A stretch of DNA of 64,000 bases from Clostridium cellulovorans 743B. GTDB lineage: Bacteria > Bacillota > Clostridia > Clostridiales > Clostridiaceae. Below the pieces are notes generated by a model that was not told where the DNA came from, searched no databases, and saw only the letters and a program-made list of their open reading frames with translations. The DNA lies in contig NC_014393.1 in assembly GCF_000145275.1 (NCBI RefSeq), positions 4,340,001 through 4,404,000 of the forward strand, written 5' to 3'. Shown here in pieces: positions 34,208 through 43,278 of this stretch (positions are counted from its first letter, which is position 1; each line of letters opens with the position of its first letter). The position numbers and the translations under genes are program-made.

Positions 34208-35188
34208 TTACCCAAAAATCAATTGATTTAACCGATGAAATCTATAAGGTTCTTGAATTATATACAATAGAGCTAACCCACAGATTACCAAAAAAACTAT
34301 AATCATTATTAAACATGATACACCTATATTTATAATTTTATTGTTTCTAGACTCAACAATATTGCTATCATTAGTAAGCTTTAGAATGATAAAATATCCA
34401 ATAATACCTGTTAAGCCTAATAATATACAACGACTAGCATTTAATTTTCCACGTCTGTTAATATTTTTAATTGACCATATTATCAACAGCAGCCAAGACA
34501 ATAAAAAGGTGAAGATTCCCGCTCCAATATATATACTACAATTATCTGTATTGGCAGAAGTTTTTACGCCTGTTTCTAGTAAGTATCTAATATTGTTTGA
34601 CGTTACTTCATGTCCAAATCTATTCCAATAATACTGATCTTCTATTGTTTCAGGATAACTATACTTTACTTCTCCGGCAAATGTTTCATGGCTAGTATTC
34701 CAATCGAAGTTTTGTGGTAATTCCTTTATCGCTACATATGTAAGTTGATTATTGCTTTCATCTTTAAAAAGTTCTTTCATATAAGCATCAACTCTAATGA
34801 TTCCTCCATTTATTAACTTTTGTTCTATTTCCTTAGTTTGAGCATTCATACTATCAAATCTTCTTCGATAGTCTTGTTGAACAAAAATCGATGTTATAAA
34901 CAATATTAGAGATATTACTAACAATATTAGTGATGCAAATAAGGTTTTATAGGAAAATATTTTTTGAAGCTTTACTACTTGATTTACTTCATCTCTTAAC
35001 TGAAATTCTTCACCAAATCTTTCTATAGCCATCCTAATACTTTCCTCTTCAGAAAACCCGTTTTCTTGAAGTTCCTTTGCAGTTTCCACTAAATGAATCC
35101 GCATTTCTTGTTTTAAGTCTTCTGTTTCCATTGATGAATCACTTGTACTCTTATATATAGAATTCAAATATTTATCAATACTATCCAT
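34208..35188 (-). CDS. PadR-associated membrane protein with permease-prefix domain
   Basis: 326 aa, starting with ATG at 35188 and overlapping the PadR gene by eight bases. The N-terminal ~75 residues are the cytoplasmic helical permease-prefix/HAAS-like domain usual in such partners (MDSIDKYLNSIYKSTSDSSM, KELQENGFSEEESIRMAIER, FGEEFQLRDEV). Four predicted membrane segments follow: ~83-103, ~225-245, ~255-275 and ~290-312. An extracytoplasmic domain lies between the first two. Such proteins are regulated by, and may signal to, the PadR repressor, often in envelope stress. The exact role is not known. Confidence 0.7.
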   Translation of the reverse strand: MDSIDKYLNSIYKSTSDSSMETEDLKQEMRIHLVETAKELQENGFSEEESIRMAIERFGEEFQLRDEVNQVVKLQKIFSYKTLFASLILLVISLILFITSIFVQQDYRRRFDSMNAQTKEIEQKLINGGIIRVDAYMKELFKDESNNQLTYVAIKELPQNFDWNTSHETFAGEVKYSYPETIEDQYYWNRFGHEVTSNNIRYLLETGVKTSANTDNCSIYIGAGIFTFLLSWLLLIIWSIKNINRRGKLNASRCILLGLTGIIGYFIILKLTNDSNIVESRNNKIINIGVSCLIMIIVFLVICGLALLYIIQEPYRFHRLNQLIFG

Positions 35189-35525
35189 TTTTATTCGCCT
35201 CCAAAAACTTATCTATTATTCTTTTAAAAAATTGCCATTCATCTTTAGCATTTTCTAAATATTTTTTACCTTCATCAGTTATATGATGGTATCTTCGCCT
35301 TCCTCCGCCACTTTCTGAATCATCCCAGTATGATTCTATAAGCTTGTTATTTTCAAGCCTTTTTAAAACTACATACATTGTCCCTTCTTTAATTTCAAAG
35401 GTTTCTTCGCATATATTTTTTATCTTTTTTACAATATCATAACCATACATATCTTCAATTTCCAACAAACTTAATATTATGCTTTCAATATATCCTTTTA
35501 TCATTTCCTTGTTTATTTGAAACAT
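35181..35525 (-). CDS. PadR-family transcriptional regulator
   Basis: 114 aa, ATG at 35525 with GAGGTGG upstream. The winged-helix PadR domain covers nearly the whole protein (ESIILSLLEIEDMYGYDIVK, EIKEGTMYVVLKRLENNKLI, then SGGGRRRYHHITDEGKKYLE). This is the short PadR subclass. It is first in a two-gene operon with a membrane partner. A 20-bp-arm palindrome (35540-35592) lies within 15 bases of its start and is the likely autoregulatory operator. Confidence 0.92.
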   Translation of the reverse strand: MFQINKEMIKGYIESIILSLLEIEDMYGYDIVKKIKNICEETFEIKEGTMYVVLKRLENNKLIESYWDDSESGGGRRRYHHITDEGKKYLENAKDEWQFFKRIIDKFLEANKNG

Positions 35526-35539
35526 TTTACCACCTCATT

Positions 35540-35592
35540 AACATCATATCATAAACTACTCTATAGTGTAAAGTAGTTTATGCTATGATGTT
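35540..35592. promoter_or_regulatory. Candidate PadR operator palindrome
   Basis: AACATCATATCATAAACTAC (35540-35559) and GTAGTTTATGCTATGATGTT (35573-35592) are reverse complements at 19 of 20 positions, 13 bases apart. The position directly ahead of padR fits autorepression. The same structure in RNA would be a long hairpin in the leader. Confidence 0.65.
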
Positions 35593-35646
35593 ATTACCCT
35601 TTATATATTCTAAAAAATTAATTCCTAAGTTCGTTTGAAATAAAAA

Positions 35647-35689
35647 CAGGCAGTACATGATGAACTTTATATTCATCATATACTACCTG
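35647..35689 (-). terminator. Terminator of the MMPL transporter gene
   Basis: CAGGCAGTACATGATGA (35647-35663) pairs with TCATCATATACTACCTG (35673-35689) at 15 of 17 positions. Read leftward it is followed by a T-rich run. It lies just past the MMPL stop at 35707. Confidence 0.75.
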
Positions 35690-35706
35690 CATTTTTGCTG
35701 AAATTT

Positions 35707-38700
35707 TTATTGATTTAATACCTCTTCCTTTACTTCAACATTTTTCTTTTTTAGAAAACCATCTGATAACGACATAAGTGCCGGTATCACTATTGGAAGC
35801 AAGATAAAGCTAAGAAGGAATAATCCTATAACAACACATATAGCTAATTCCATCAGTACAACTACATTTGATGGATAAAGTGTAGCAAAGGTTCCTGCTA
35901 GTATTATAGCTGCCGACATTACTACTCCACCTATATTTTTTGATGCAATAACTATAGCTTCCTTTTGTGATAGGTTATTATATTCTTTATAGCGCATCAT
36001 AAGGAATATGCTATAATCTACACCTAGTGCTGCTATCATAACAAAGGAGAAGAATGGAACATTCCAAGCTAACCCATCCTTAGCACTACTAAATAGTAGC
36101 TTAGAAATAAATGCTGTTGCTAATAATGAAGTATAATATGCTGCTATCAATGATCCTATTATATATACTGGTATCCAGAAGGATCTTATTACGATAATCA
36201 ATAATATAAAGATAGCTATTAAAACTATTATCTGTGTAAAGGTTATATCGTGAGTAGCGATATTCTTCAAATCATAAGAAGCTGAAGTTGAGCCTGCAAT
36301 TCCAACTTTTGCATCTGAAAGCTTTGTACCCTTTAATTGATTTTCAGTGAAAGTATTTATATCCTTTATAAGATTAATTGAATCATCTGCATATGGCTCT
36401 GTCTCCAAAGTCACAGTGAATTTAGCTATTTTTCTATCTTTGGACATATACATATCAAGCATTTTAGTTATTTCAGCTTTATCAAAAGCTTCTTTAGGAA
36501 TATAAAAACTCTTGGTGCTTGTAAGCTGAGTTAGGAATTCATCACTCTTGTTAATACCATCGGATATAGCATTTAATCCATCACTGCTTTTACTTAATCC
36601 GTCCTTTAACTGTGTCATTCCATCACTTAGTTTACTTAATCCATCATATAAGGCATCCTGTCCTGTTTTGATTTTTCCGGCACCATTCTTTAATTGTGCC
36701 ATACTTTCTATAACTTGTTTTTGTCCAGCACTGCCTTTTTTTAATCCATCAGAAAGTGCTTTTGCTCCATTCTCAAGGTCATTTATTCCTGTAAATAGCT
36801 GCGACTGAGAATTCGTACCCTCTATTATTTTCTGAAATTGTTCATTAACCTTTGATAAGCTAGATGTAAGTGTATCATAATTAGTATTTGCCGTATTTAT
36901 ACCTTTTGTAAGGTTATCTAATGCCTTAGATAACTGTTCAATAGTTTCCTTCAAGGCTTTCACATCAGGATCTCCTGGGAATTTTCCATCCAAATTCGTA
37001 ATGCTTGTATCCATCGCTGTTACAAACTGCTTTATTTCTCCTATTGATACTGGTAAACTTTTATAACCTTGTCCTAAATCAGTGTAACCTTTATTTATTT
37101 TTGTAATATTGCTTGAAATGGCTTGCAGTCCACCATTTAATTTTGATATACCACCCTTAAGCTGTTCTATACCCGAAGCTAAGTTATCTGCACCCTTAAG
37201 CTGTTCTATACCCGAAGCTAAGTTATCTGCACCATTAACACCTTGACTTATACCATCATTTATTTTACTTAGTCCTGCTGTTATAGCATCCATTCCGTTT
37301 TGAAGTTCTCCTGTTCCATTTGAGAGATCCTTTACTGGTGAAAGATCAGGAATAGATAAACTATTGTTCATGGTAGTAAGACCATCTTTTACTTTTTTAA
37401 CTCCATCATTAGTACTAGATAATCCACTGGCAACAGTTTTAGTTTGACTATTTGTATATAAGTCTTCTATCATTTCTCCTTTCGGCTGAGTAGGTCCATA
37501 AACTTCTTTTATTCCTTCTAATTTCTTTAATTTTTCTGTTAAGTTATCTATAACTGCTAAATCTTCATTATTCCCCATAGCTTCATCATTTTCTAAAACT
37601 ATAGTAGTCTGCATAACTTTGCCAGCACCAAACTTATCTACGACAATATTGAACCCTTGTACTGAAGGATTACTAGTACTTAAATCCTTTATGCTATCAA
37701 AGGATAATTTAGTTGTATTAAAAATAATTGTTGGCGCAAGTATAATTGCTACAATAAGCAAAGAAAGTACTGGATGTTTAACAGAAGCTTCTGCTGCTTT
37801 GCCCCAAAATCTGCTTTCCTTATGCCCTTCTGCATTTTTTGAAGGCCAAAATAGTTTTCCACCAAGAATCTTCATAAGTAAAGGTGTAAATGTCATAATT
37901 TCTATCAAAAGAGCTGCTATTCCTATAGCAACTGCATTTGCTGACCTATAAACAGGAAACTTTACAAAGGATAAACTTGCAAAAGCCATTAAAACAGTTA
38001 ATCCACTATATATTATTGTTTTTCCTGCTGTCTTATAGCTAGTTACAACTGCTTCATCTATTGATAATCCGTGTGAAAGTTCTTCCTTAAATCTGTTGAA
38101 TAAAAGTATGTGATAATCAGTTCCTATTCCAAACAATACTAAGATAACGAACATTTGAGTAAAGCTAGTAACCGGAAAGTTGAACTGATGAATAAGTATA
38201 CCTATTATCCCCATAGAAGATAAATAAGAAACACCTACAGCTAAAAGACTTACTATAGGAGTAACAACAGAACGAAACATTAATATTAAGACAATCAATA
38301 TAAATCCAATTGTTATTATTCCACTTTTGTCAACCCCCTTACCAACGTCACTTGTATAATCATTGTTTATAGCAAGAGAACCTGTTATATAATGCTTTAC
38401 CTTAACATCTTCAATCTCCTTATCAAAATCATTTATTACCGTTTTGTTATCTCTTGTACCTTTTTCAAAGGAAACTTGTACTAATATCGTAGTTTCATCC
38501 TTAGAAATTAATTGATCCTTAGCTTCTGTAGTTTTGAAAGGATCTATTATGTTAGTTATTTGAAGCCTATCCTTACTTTCATTTAATCTATCTATACTTT
38601 TCTCAATATCTTTCATTTCATCATCTGAAATTTTATTCTCATCGTTAAACACTATTAACAATGAATCACCCTTAGAGGTTCCCATTTTATCTAACATCTT

Positions 38701-38853
38701 TGACGCTATTATAGATGCTTCCGTATCTGGGATTGTTGCTTCTCCTTTTTCATTAAGAATTTGTTTCAAATTTGGCTGGTTTATTGTAAATAAGATTGTT
38801 GCTACAATCCAAATACTCAATATTACCCAGCGATGCTTTAATATTTTCTTCAT
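35707..38853 (-). CDS. MMPL/RND-family membrane transporter (YdfJ-like)
   Basis: 1048 aa, ATG at 38853 behind GGAGGAATG. It has two MMPL halves, each one membrane helix, a large external domain and about five helices (first half VDKSGIITIGFILIVLILMF; second half DITFTQIIVLIAIFILLIIV). Loops contain the GTDYHILLFNRFKEE and GVDYSIFLMMRYKEY motifs whose Asp/Tyr pairs couple proton flow. The second external domain is a long coiled coil of LxxGxxxLxxGL type (YDGLSKLSDGMTQLKDGLSK). The family exports lipids or drugs. It is divergent from a TetR regulator, so probably inducible. A 39-bp tandem duplication lies inside the coiled coil. Confidence 0.9.
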   Translation of the reverse strand: MKKILKHRWVILSIWIVATILFTINQPNLKQILNEKGEATIPDTEASIIASKMLDKMGTSKGDSLLIVFNDENKISDDEMKDIEKSIDRLNESKDRLQITNIIDPFKTTEAKDQLISKDETTILVQVSFEKGTRDNKTVINDFDKEIEDVKVKHYITGSLAINNDYTSDVGKGVDKSGIITIGFILIVLILMFRSVVTPIVSLLAVGVSYLSSMGIIGILIHQFNFPVTSFTQMFVILVLFGIGTDYHILLFNRFKEELSHGLSIDEAVVTSYKTAGKTIIYSGLTVLMAFASLSFVKFPVYRSANAVAIGIAALLIEIMTFTPLLMKILGGKLFWPSKNAEGHKESRFWGKAAEASVKHPVLSLLIVAIILAPTIIFNTTKLSFDSIKDLSTSNPSVQGFNIVVDKFGAGKVMQTTIVLENDEAMGNNEDLAVIDNLTEKLKKLEGIKEVYGPTQPKGEMIEDLYTNSQTKTVASGLSSTNDGVKKVKDGLTTMNNSLSIPDLSPVKDLSNGTGELQNGMDAITAGLSKINDGISQGVNGADNLASGIEQLKGADNLASGIEQLKGGISKLNGGLQAISSNITKINKGYTDLGQGYKSLPVSIGEIKQFVTAMDTSITNLDGKFPGDPDVKALKETIEQLSKALDNLTKGINTANTNYDTLTSSLSKVNEQFQKIIEGTNSQSQLFTGINDLENGAKALSDGLKKGSAGQKQVIESMAQLKNGAGKIKTGQDALYDGLSKLSDGMTQLKDGLSKSSDGLNAISDGINKSDEFLTQLTSTKSFYIPKEAFDKAEITKMLDMYMSKDRKIAKFTVTLETEPYADDSINLIKDINTFTENQLKGTKLSDAKVGIAGSTSASYDLKNIATHDITFTQIIVLIAIFILLIIVIRSFWIPVYIIGSLIAAYYTSLLATAFISKLLFSSAKDGLAWNVPFFSFVMIAALGVDYSIFLMMRYKEYNNLSQKEAIVIASKNIGGVVMSAAIILAGTFATLYPSNVVVLMELAICVVIGLFLLSFILLPIVIPALMSLSDGFLKKKNVEVKEEVLNQ
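37152..37229 (-). repeat. 39-bp exact tandem duplication in the MMPL gene
   Basis: Two identical 39-base copies abut (37152-37190, 37191-37229), adding 13 residues (a second GADNLASGIEQLK). The frame is kept. It lies in the heptad-like external domain, where length change may be tolerated. Exact identity points to a recent event. Confidence 0.9.
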
Positions 38854-39049
38854 AAAAACATTCCTCCCTCTTAAATACTTTTCTCTTTTTCAACTGGTGT
38901 TTAGTATTTCAAATCCAATACATACAGATAAAAACAATCATAGCAACAAAATTGTATATATTATCAAAATCAGACACTCGTTGAACTTTAATCATATATG
39001 CATTATAATAAAATTACTTTTTATATGAAATCATCAGTTTTTCGTTAAA

Positions 39050-39065
39050 TGTACAAAATAGTACA
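39050..39065. promoter_or_regulatory. Candidate TetR operator in the divergent promoter region
   Basis: TGTAC-AAAATA-GTACA is a short palindrome 52 bases before the TetR start. It lies between two divergent genes (MMPL and TetR). The family usually binds such palindromes to repress both sides. The rest of 38854-39117 is AT-rich without other signals. Confidence 0.45.
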
Positions 39066-39117
39066 GTGCAGTTTTTTTTGTATGATTTTAAAGAAAAAAT
39101 TTTTTAGGAGTTCAATT

Positions 39118-39702
39118 ATGAGTGAAAAAGCAGAATATAAAAGTGCTATCCGTTCAAGGAGATTGATTAGAGAGGCATTCATTGAATTAATACAAGAAAA
39201 AGATATAGAGAAAATCACAGTTACTGATATTATTAACCGTGCTGATATTAACCGAGGAACCTTCTATGCCCACTATCAAGATATTCGAGCACTTATGGAA
39301 CAGATATCCAATGAAATAATTGGAAAAATGTTTGAATTTTTAGGTGAATTCAGCCACAAAAACTTTTTTCAAAACCCTTTACCTCTTCTATTAAAAATCT
39401 CAAGTTGGCTTGAAGATGATGTAGAATTTTATAAAACTCTTATCAATTCAAGAGGTTCTGAACATTTTCTTATAAAACTAAAAGAAATCCTTGTTGATTA
39501 TATGAAAACTAATAGTGATTTTCCAGAGCATGCAAAAAAGTCACCTCAATTTTCCATTCACGCACATTTTTTTGCAGGTGGCATCATTAATTTATATGAG
39601 GTATGGCTCCGTAGTGAAATAGATAGCTCACTTAAAGAAATCTCACAGGAAATCAGTATGATTTTTGTTAACTATTCTAATCTATTTTGCCAGAAAAAAT
39701 AA
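39118..39702 (+). CDS. TetR/AcrR-family regulator
   Basis: 194 aa from the ATG at 39118 (MSEKAEYKSAIRSRRLIREA), which has TTAGGAG seven bases upstream; an earlier in-frame start has no such site. Residues ~12-58 are the TetR helix-turn-helix (IEKITVTDIINRADINRGTF, YAHYQDIRALMEQI). The C-terminal ligand domain resembles TetR_C type 8 (FYKTLINSRGSEHFLIKLKE). It is divergent from the MMPL transporter gene, with the start codons 264 bases apart. Control of that transporter is the natural inference. Confidence 0.88.
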   Translation: MSEKAEYKSAIRSRRLIREAFIELIQEKDIEKITVTDIINRADINRGTFYAHYQDIRALMEQISNEIIGKMFEFLGEFSHKNFFQNPLPLLLKISSWLEDDVEFYKTLINSRGSEHFLIKLKEILVDYMKTNSDFPEHAKKSPQFSIHAHFFAGGIINLYEVWLRSEIDSSLKEISQEISMIFVNYSNLFCQKK

Positions 39703-39778
39703 TTTAAGTTGATTACTCTAATATCATGTAATATAATATAAACAGCATTAAAAAGTTAATATAACTATGTACGGTTGG

Positions 39779-39856
39779 GCAAATTTGGTTATTTGCTTTC
39801 AAGCAATTTTAGTTTCTGGGGTGGGAAACTCGTTTTGAGTTTTCCCACCTTTTTTA
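39779..39856 (+). promoter_or_regulatory. Structured leader or terminator ahead of nhaA
   Basis: A small stem, GCAAAT (39779-39784) with ATTTGC (39791-39796), is followed by a strong hairpin, GGTGGGAAACTC (39820-39831) with GAGTTTTCCCACC (39837-39849), and TTTTTT. It could simply end the TetR gene (stop 39702). Its placement 105 bases before nhaA also suits a leader that ends transcription under ion control. No known riboswitch class was identified with confidence. Confidence 0.55.
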
Positions 39857-39960
39857 TTGCATTTTTTTAATATATAAGTTTCATAAAGAATCATATTTAG
39901 TTAAACGCTTTTATTTTAACTGAGGTTTTAGGGAAATATAATATATGGAGGAAAACACAT

Positions 39961-41172
39961 ATGAAAAATACAAAATATCATAAGAAATTAAACCTATTTT
40001 CTAAGTTTTTTAAGAATGAAGCTTCTAGTGGCTTGCTTCTACTACTTTGTGCAATAATAGCAATGATTATTGCAAATTCTAGTTTTGCTACAAAATATAA
40101 TGATATTCTTCATACTTATCTTACTATCGGCTACAAGAAATTTTCTTTATCTATGTCAGTGCTTCACTGGATTAATGATGGATTAATGGTCATATTTTTC
40201 TTAGTAGTTGGTATGGAAATTAAACGAGAAATACTGTTTGGAGAACTTAAATCTTTTAAAAAGACCATACTCCCTATCTCCGCTGCAATAGGAGGTATGA
40301 TTGTTCCAGCGATTATTTATGCGTTGGTTAATTATAAAGAACCTACTATAACTGGATGGGGAATTCCAATGGCAACAGATATTGCTTTTGCTTTAGGAAT
40401 ACTTGCTTTAGTAGGAAAAAAAGCTCCTAAAGGAATAGTCGTATTTCTTACTGCTTTAGCTATAGTTGATGATTTAGGTGCTATTATTGTAATTGCTATA
40501 TTTTACACTAGCCAAATTTCCTGGACTGCTTTTATTATTGCCCTAATTATTTTGGCGACTCTTATACTTGCTAATAAACTTAATGTTAATTTTGTACCTA
40601 TTTATATTATCGGAGGTATACTTTTATGGATTTGCTTATTGAAATCAGGGATACACGCAACCATTGCTGGTGTGCTGCTTGGGATGGTGTTGCCTTCTGG
40701 TAAGAATGATGCTGAATTTGAAACTTCAATTTTATACAAACTTGAAGAGACTTTAACGCCATGGTCTTCCTTTGTAATTATGCCGATCTTTGCATTAGCT
40801 AACTCTGGTATAACTGTTGATATTAATATTCTTTCGACAATCATATTAACACCAGTCAGCTTAGGCGTTATCTTTGGTCTATTTATTGGAAAACAAATAG
40901 GTATTTTTGGAGTTTCATATATTTTGGTTAAACTTAAAATAGCAAAACTTCCCCATGAAGTAACTAAACGTCATTTATATGGTGCCAGCGTACTTGGAGG
41001 TATTGGATTTACTATGTCTATCTTTGTTGCTTCCTTATCCTTTTCAGATGAAGCCATGTTGTCCGCTGCTAAAATAAGTATTATTATTGCTTCTATATTG
41101 TCTGCAATATTAGGCGCACTAGTTTTTTCTCTTATAAAATTGCAAAGCGAGAAAACAAAAGAGTCTATATAA
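39961..41172 (+). CDS. nhaA: Na+/H+ antiporter NhaA
   Basis: 403 aa, ATG at 39961 with TGGAGG upstream. It is an integral membrane antiporter that exports Na+ (or Li+) in exchange for protons. About 11-12 helices are predicted. The catalytic aspartate pair is in ALAIVDDLGAIIVIAIFY, and the preceding WGIPMATDIAFALGILAL segment is diagnostic. HATIAGVLLGMVLPSG and GGIGFTMSIFVASLSF are further conserved stretches. Length matches the family (~390 aa). The gene stands alone behind the hairpin leader at 39779-39856 and has no clear terminator of its own in the AT-rich gap that follows. Confidence 0.95.
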   Translation: MKNTKYHKKLNLFSKFFKNEASSGLLLLLCAIIAMIIANSSFATKYNDILHTYLTIGYKKFSLSMSVLHWINDGLMVIFFLVVGMEIKREILFGELKSFKKTILPISAAIGGMIVPAIIYALVNYKEPTITGWGIPMATDIAFALGILALVGKKAPKGIVVFLTALAIVDDLGAIIVIAIFYTSQISWTAFIIALIILATLILANKLNVNFVPIYIIGGILLWICLLKSGIHATIAGVLLGMVLPSGKNDAEFETSILYKLEETLTPWSSFVIMPIFALANSGITVDINILSTIILTPVSLGVIFGLFIGKQIGIFGVSYILVKLKIAKLPHEVTKRHLYGASVLGGIGFTMSIFVASLSFSDEAMLSAAKISIIIASILSAILGALVFSLIKLQSEKTKESI

Positions 41173-41350
41173 AAACTTTGCATATTGGGGTTTATAAGAT
41201 TATTTATGCATTTTGATAAAATCGTATAATTTATGCAGTAAATTTGATATTTTATAATAAGTAACTTTATATTTTTAAAAAATAGTTATTTTTTTATGCA
41301 TTTTATAAAATTTAAAATATTATTCTATAATCCAACTGATTTTAAGATAG

Positions 41351-41379
41351 TTTACCTTTATCGAAATATAGTGTATGCT
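41351..41379 (+). promoter_or_regulatory. Probable promoter of the lysine-riboswitch transcript
   Basis: TTTACC (41351-41356), 17-base spacer, TATGCT (41374-41379). It would start transcription about 41386, just before the riboswitch. The match to consensus is moderate. The 41173-41350 stretch before it is AT-rich with nothing identified. Confidence 0.45.
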
Positions 41380-41392
41380 GTATTTATTTATA

Positions 41393-41575
41393 AGTGAATA
41401 TCTGAGATAGAGGCGCGAACTTTAATAGTAAAACTGTGGAGCTAAGCACGATGATGCAGTTTGAAAGGAAATTTCGCCGAAGTATGCAACTAATCGCTTT
41501 AAGGTTGTACTACTGGTTTTACATAGAATATATGTAAGACTGTCACAAACTTATTTGTGGAGAGCTATTATTCTT
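41393..41575 (+). ncRNA. Lysine riboswitch (L box)
   Basis: The hallmark L-box pieces occur in order: gagatagaggcgcgaac (41404-41420), aatagtaaaac, gaaaggaaatttcgccgaag (41463-41482), ggttgtac tactggtttta, gactgtcac (about 41538-41546) and gtggagagcta (41557-41567). The 5' and 3' ends pair to close the five-way junction. It is followed by an intrinsic terminator and a lysine-type permease gene. This fits control by lysine-induced termination, with transport switched off when lysine is plentiful. Confidence 0.93.
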
Positions 41576-41619
41576 TGTATGATAAACTTGTTTGTATATT
41601 ATGTATGCAAACATGCTTA

Positions 41620-41653
41620 AATACCCTGAGTGTAGCCTCAGGGTATTTTTTTA
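41620..41653 (+). terminator. Riboswitch-controlled intrinsic terminator
   Basis: AATACCCTGAG (41620-41630) and CTCAGGGTATT (41637-41647) pair perfectly around a six-base loop and are followed by a run of T. It sits between the lysine aptamer and the permease start, where the L-box expression platform belongs. Confidence 0.92.
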
Positions 41654-41706
41654 TTCTATCTTCAGTAATTCGCTTATCGGAAAAACTACCGATAAGGAGG
41701 ATAAAC

Positions 41707-43170
41707 ATGAACATAACAAATGAAAAAAATTCAGATTCACCTGAATTAAAAAGAACACTGCAATCAAGACATCTGAACATGATTGCTATGGGTGGTGCCA
41801 TTGGAACAGGAATTTTCCTTGCACTTGGGGATACTATTCATCAAGCTGGTCCTGGTGGCGCTCTAGTTGCTTACACTTGTATTGGCATAATGGTTTATTT
41901 TTTAATGACGAGCTTAGGAGAAATGGCTACTTTTATGCCTGTTGCAGGCTCCTTTGAAACCTATGCCTCTAAATTTATTGATCCAGCTCTTGGTTTTGCA
42001 TTAGGTTGGAATTTTTGGTACAACTGGGCAATCACTGTTGCTGCTGAAATGGTCGCAGGAGCTTTACTTATGAAATATTGGTTTCCTGACGTACCAAGTA
42101 TTATTTGGAGTGTTTTATTCTTAGTAATAATTGTAGTTCTTAACTTATTATCAGCAAAAGCCTATGGTGAATCAGAATATTGGTTTGCAGGAATAAAGGT
42201 AATCACAGTAATTATATTCTTAGTAATAGGTACTGCTACTATTGTTGGAATTTTAGGAGGAGAATCCATTGGTCTTCGTAACTTTACAATAGATGAAGCT
42301 CCATTTGTTGGAGGGCCTAAATCGATTTTCTTAATCTTCTTAATTGCCGGCTTCTCCTTCCAAGGTACTGAATTAGTTGGAATTGCTGCCGGTGAAAGTG
42401 AAAACCCTGGTAAAACAATCCCAAAAGCAATTAATACAATCTTTTGGAGAATTATAATTTTCTATCTAGGAACAATTTTTGTTGTAGGTGCAATTATACC
42501 TTATACACAAGCTGGAGTAGATGTAAGTCCATTTACAATGGTCTTCGAAAAAGCTGGAATTGCTGCCGCTGCTTCTTTAATGAATGCAGTAATATTAACT
42601 TCCGTATTATCTTGTGGTAACTCTGGTATGTATGCTTCTACTAGAATGCTTTATGCAATGGCTAAAGAAGGAAGGGCTCCTAGTTTCTTAGGAAAGTTAA
42701 ACTCAAGAGGAGTTCCAATCAACGCATTAATTTTAACTACAGTTATTGCTTCAGCTTGTTTCCTAACAGGACTTTATGCTGAAAACACTGTATATGTGTG
42801 GCTTGTAGCTGCTTCAGGTCTTGCTGGCTTTATTGCATGGGCTGGAATTGCTTTATGCCACTATCGTTTCCGTAAAGCTTTTGTTGCTCAAGGTCGAGAT
42901 ATAAATAAACTAACTTATAAAGCAAAGTTCTTCCCATTAGGGCCAATCATTGCATTAATACTTTGTATAATCGTAATCTTTGGTCAAGGGATTAGCTACT
43001 TTGATGCAGATACAATTGATTGGAGTGGTGTAATCGCTTCTTATATAGGATTACCTATCTTTATTGGTTTGTGGTCGTACTATAAATTAAAACATAAAAC
43101 AACTGTCATAAAGCTTGAAGATGTAGACCTTGAAATGGAAGAAACTGCTTCTCAGAATTCAGTGAAATAA
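41707..43170 (+). CDS. lysP: Lysine permease (LysP-type APC transporter)
   Basis: 487 aa from the ATG at 41707 (MNITNEKNSDSPELKRTL), with AAGGAGG at -13. An in-frame earlier start at 41557 would lie in the riboswitch and is rejected. It is an amino acid-proton symporter of the APC superfamily with 12 predicted helices. RTLQSRHLNMIAMGGAIGTG, then IFLALGDTIHQAGPGGALVA, is the LysP-family signature of helix 1. FQGTELVGIAAGESENPGKT is the conserved segment of helix 6 and its loop. The upstream lysine riboswitch independently supports lysine as substrate. A hairpin terminator follows at 43213-43242. Confidence 0.95.
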   Translation: MNITNEKNSDSPELKRTLQSRHLNMIAMGGAIGTGIFLALGDTIHQAGPGGALVAYTCIGIMVYFLMTSLGEMATFMPVAGSFETYASKFIDPALGFALGWNFWYNWAITVAAEMVAGALLMKYWFPDVPSIIWSVLFLVIIVVLNLLSAKAYGESEYWFAGIKVITVIIFLVIGTATIVGILGGESIGLRNFTIDEAPFVGGPKSIFLIFLIAGFSFQGTELVGIAAGESENPGKTIPKAINTIFWRIIIFYLGTIFVVGAIIPYTQAGVDVSPFTMVFEKAGIAAAASLMNAVILTSVLSCGNSGMYASTRMLYAMAKEGRAPSFLGKLNSRGVPINALILTTVIASACFLTGLYAENTVYVWLVAASGLAGFIAWAGIALCHYRFRKAFVAQGRDINKLTYKAKFFPLGPIIALILCIIVIFGQGISYFDADTIDWSGVIASYIGLPIFIGLWSYYKLKHKTTVIKLEDVDLEMEETASQNSVK

Positions 43171-43212
43171 TGAAATATAATTCCTATGCTACATTTCTCT
43201 TAGTGGCATTAT

Positions 43213-43242
43213 AAAGGACTTACTTTTGATAGTAAGTCCTTT
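43213..43242. terminator. Terminator between lysP and the dockerin esterase
   Basis: AAAGGACTTAC (43213-43223) pairs perfectly with GTAAGTCCTTT (43232-43242). It lies between two convergent genes (stops at 43170 and 43279) and probably serves both. Confidence 0.8.
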
Positions 43243-43278
43243 AAATATATATAATGATTTAGTTTTCAATACCCGTAA

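Noticed and set aside
41557..41706. N-terminal extension of the lysine permease
   Set aside because: It would translate the end of the riboswitch and its terminator; the ATG at 41707 has a proper AAGGAGG site and matches LysP length.
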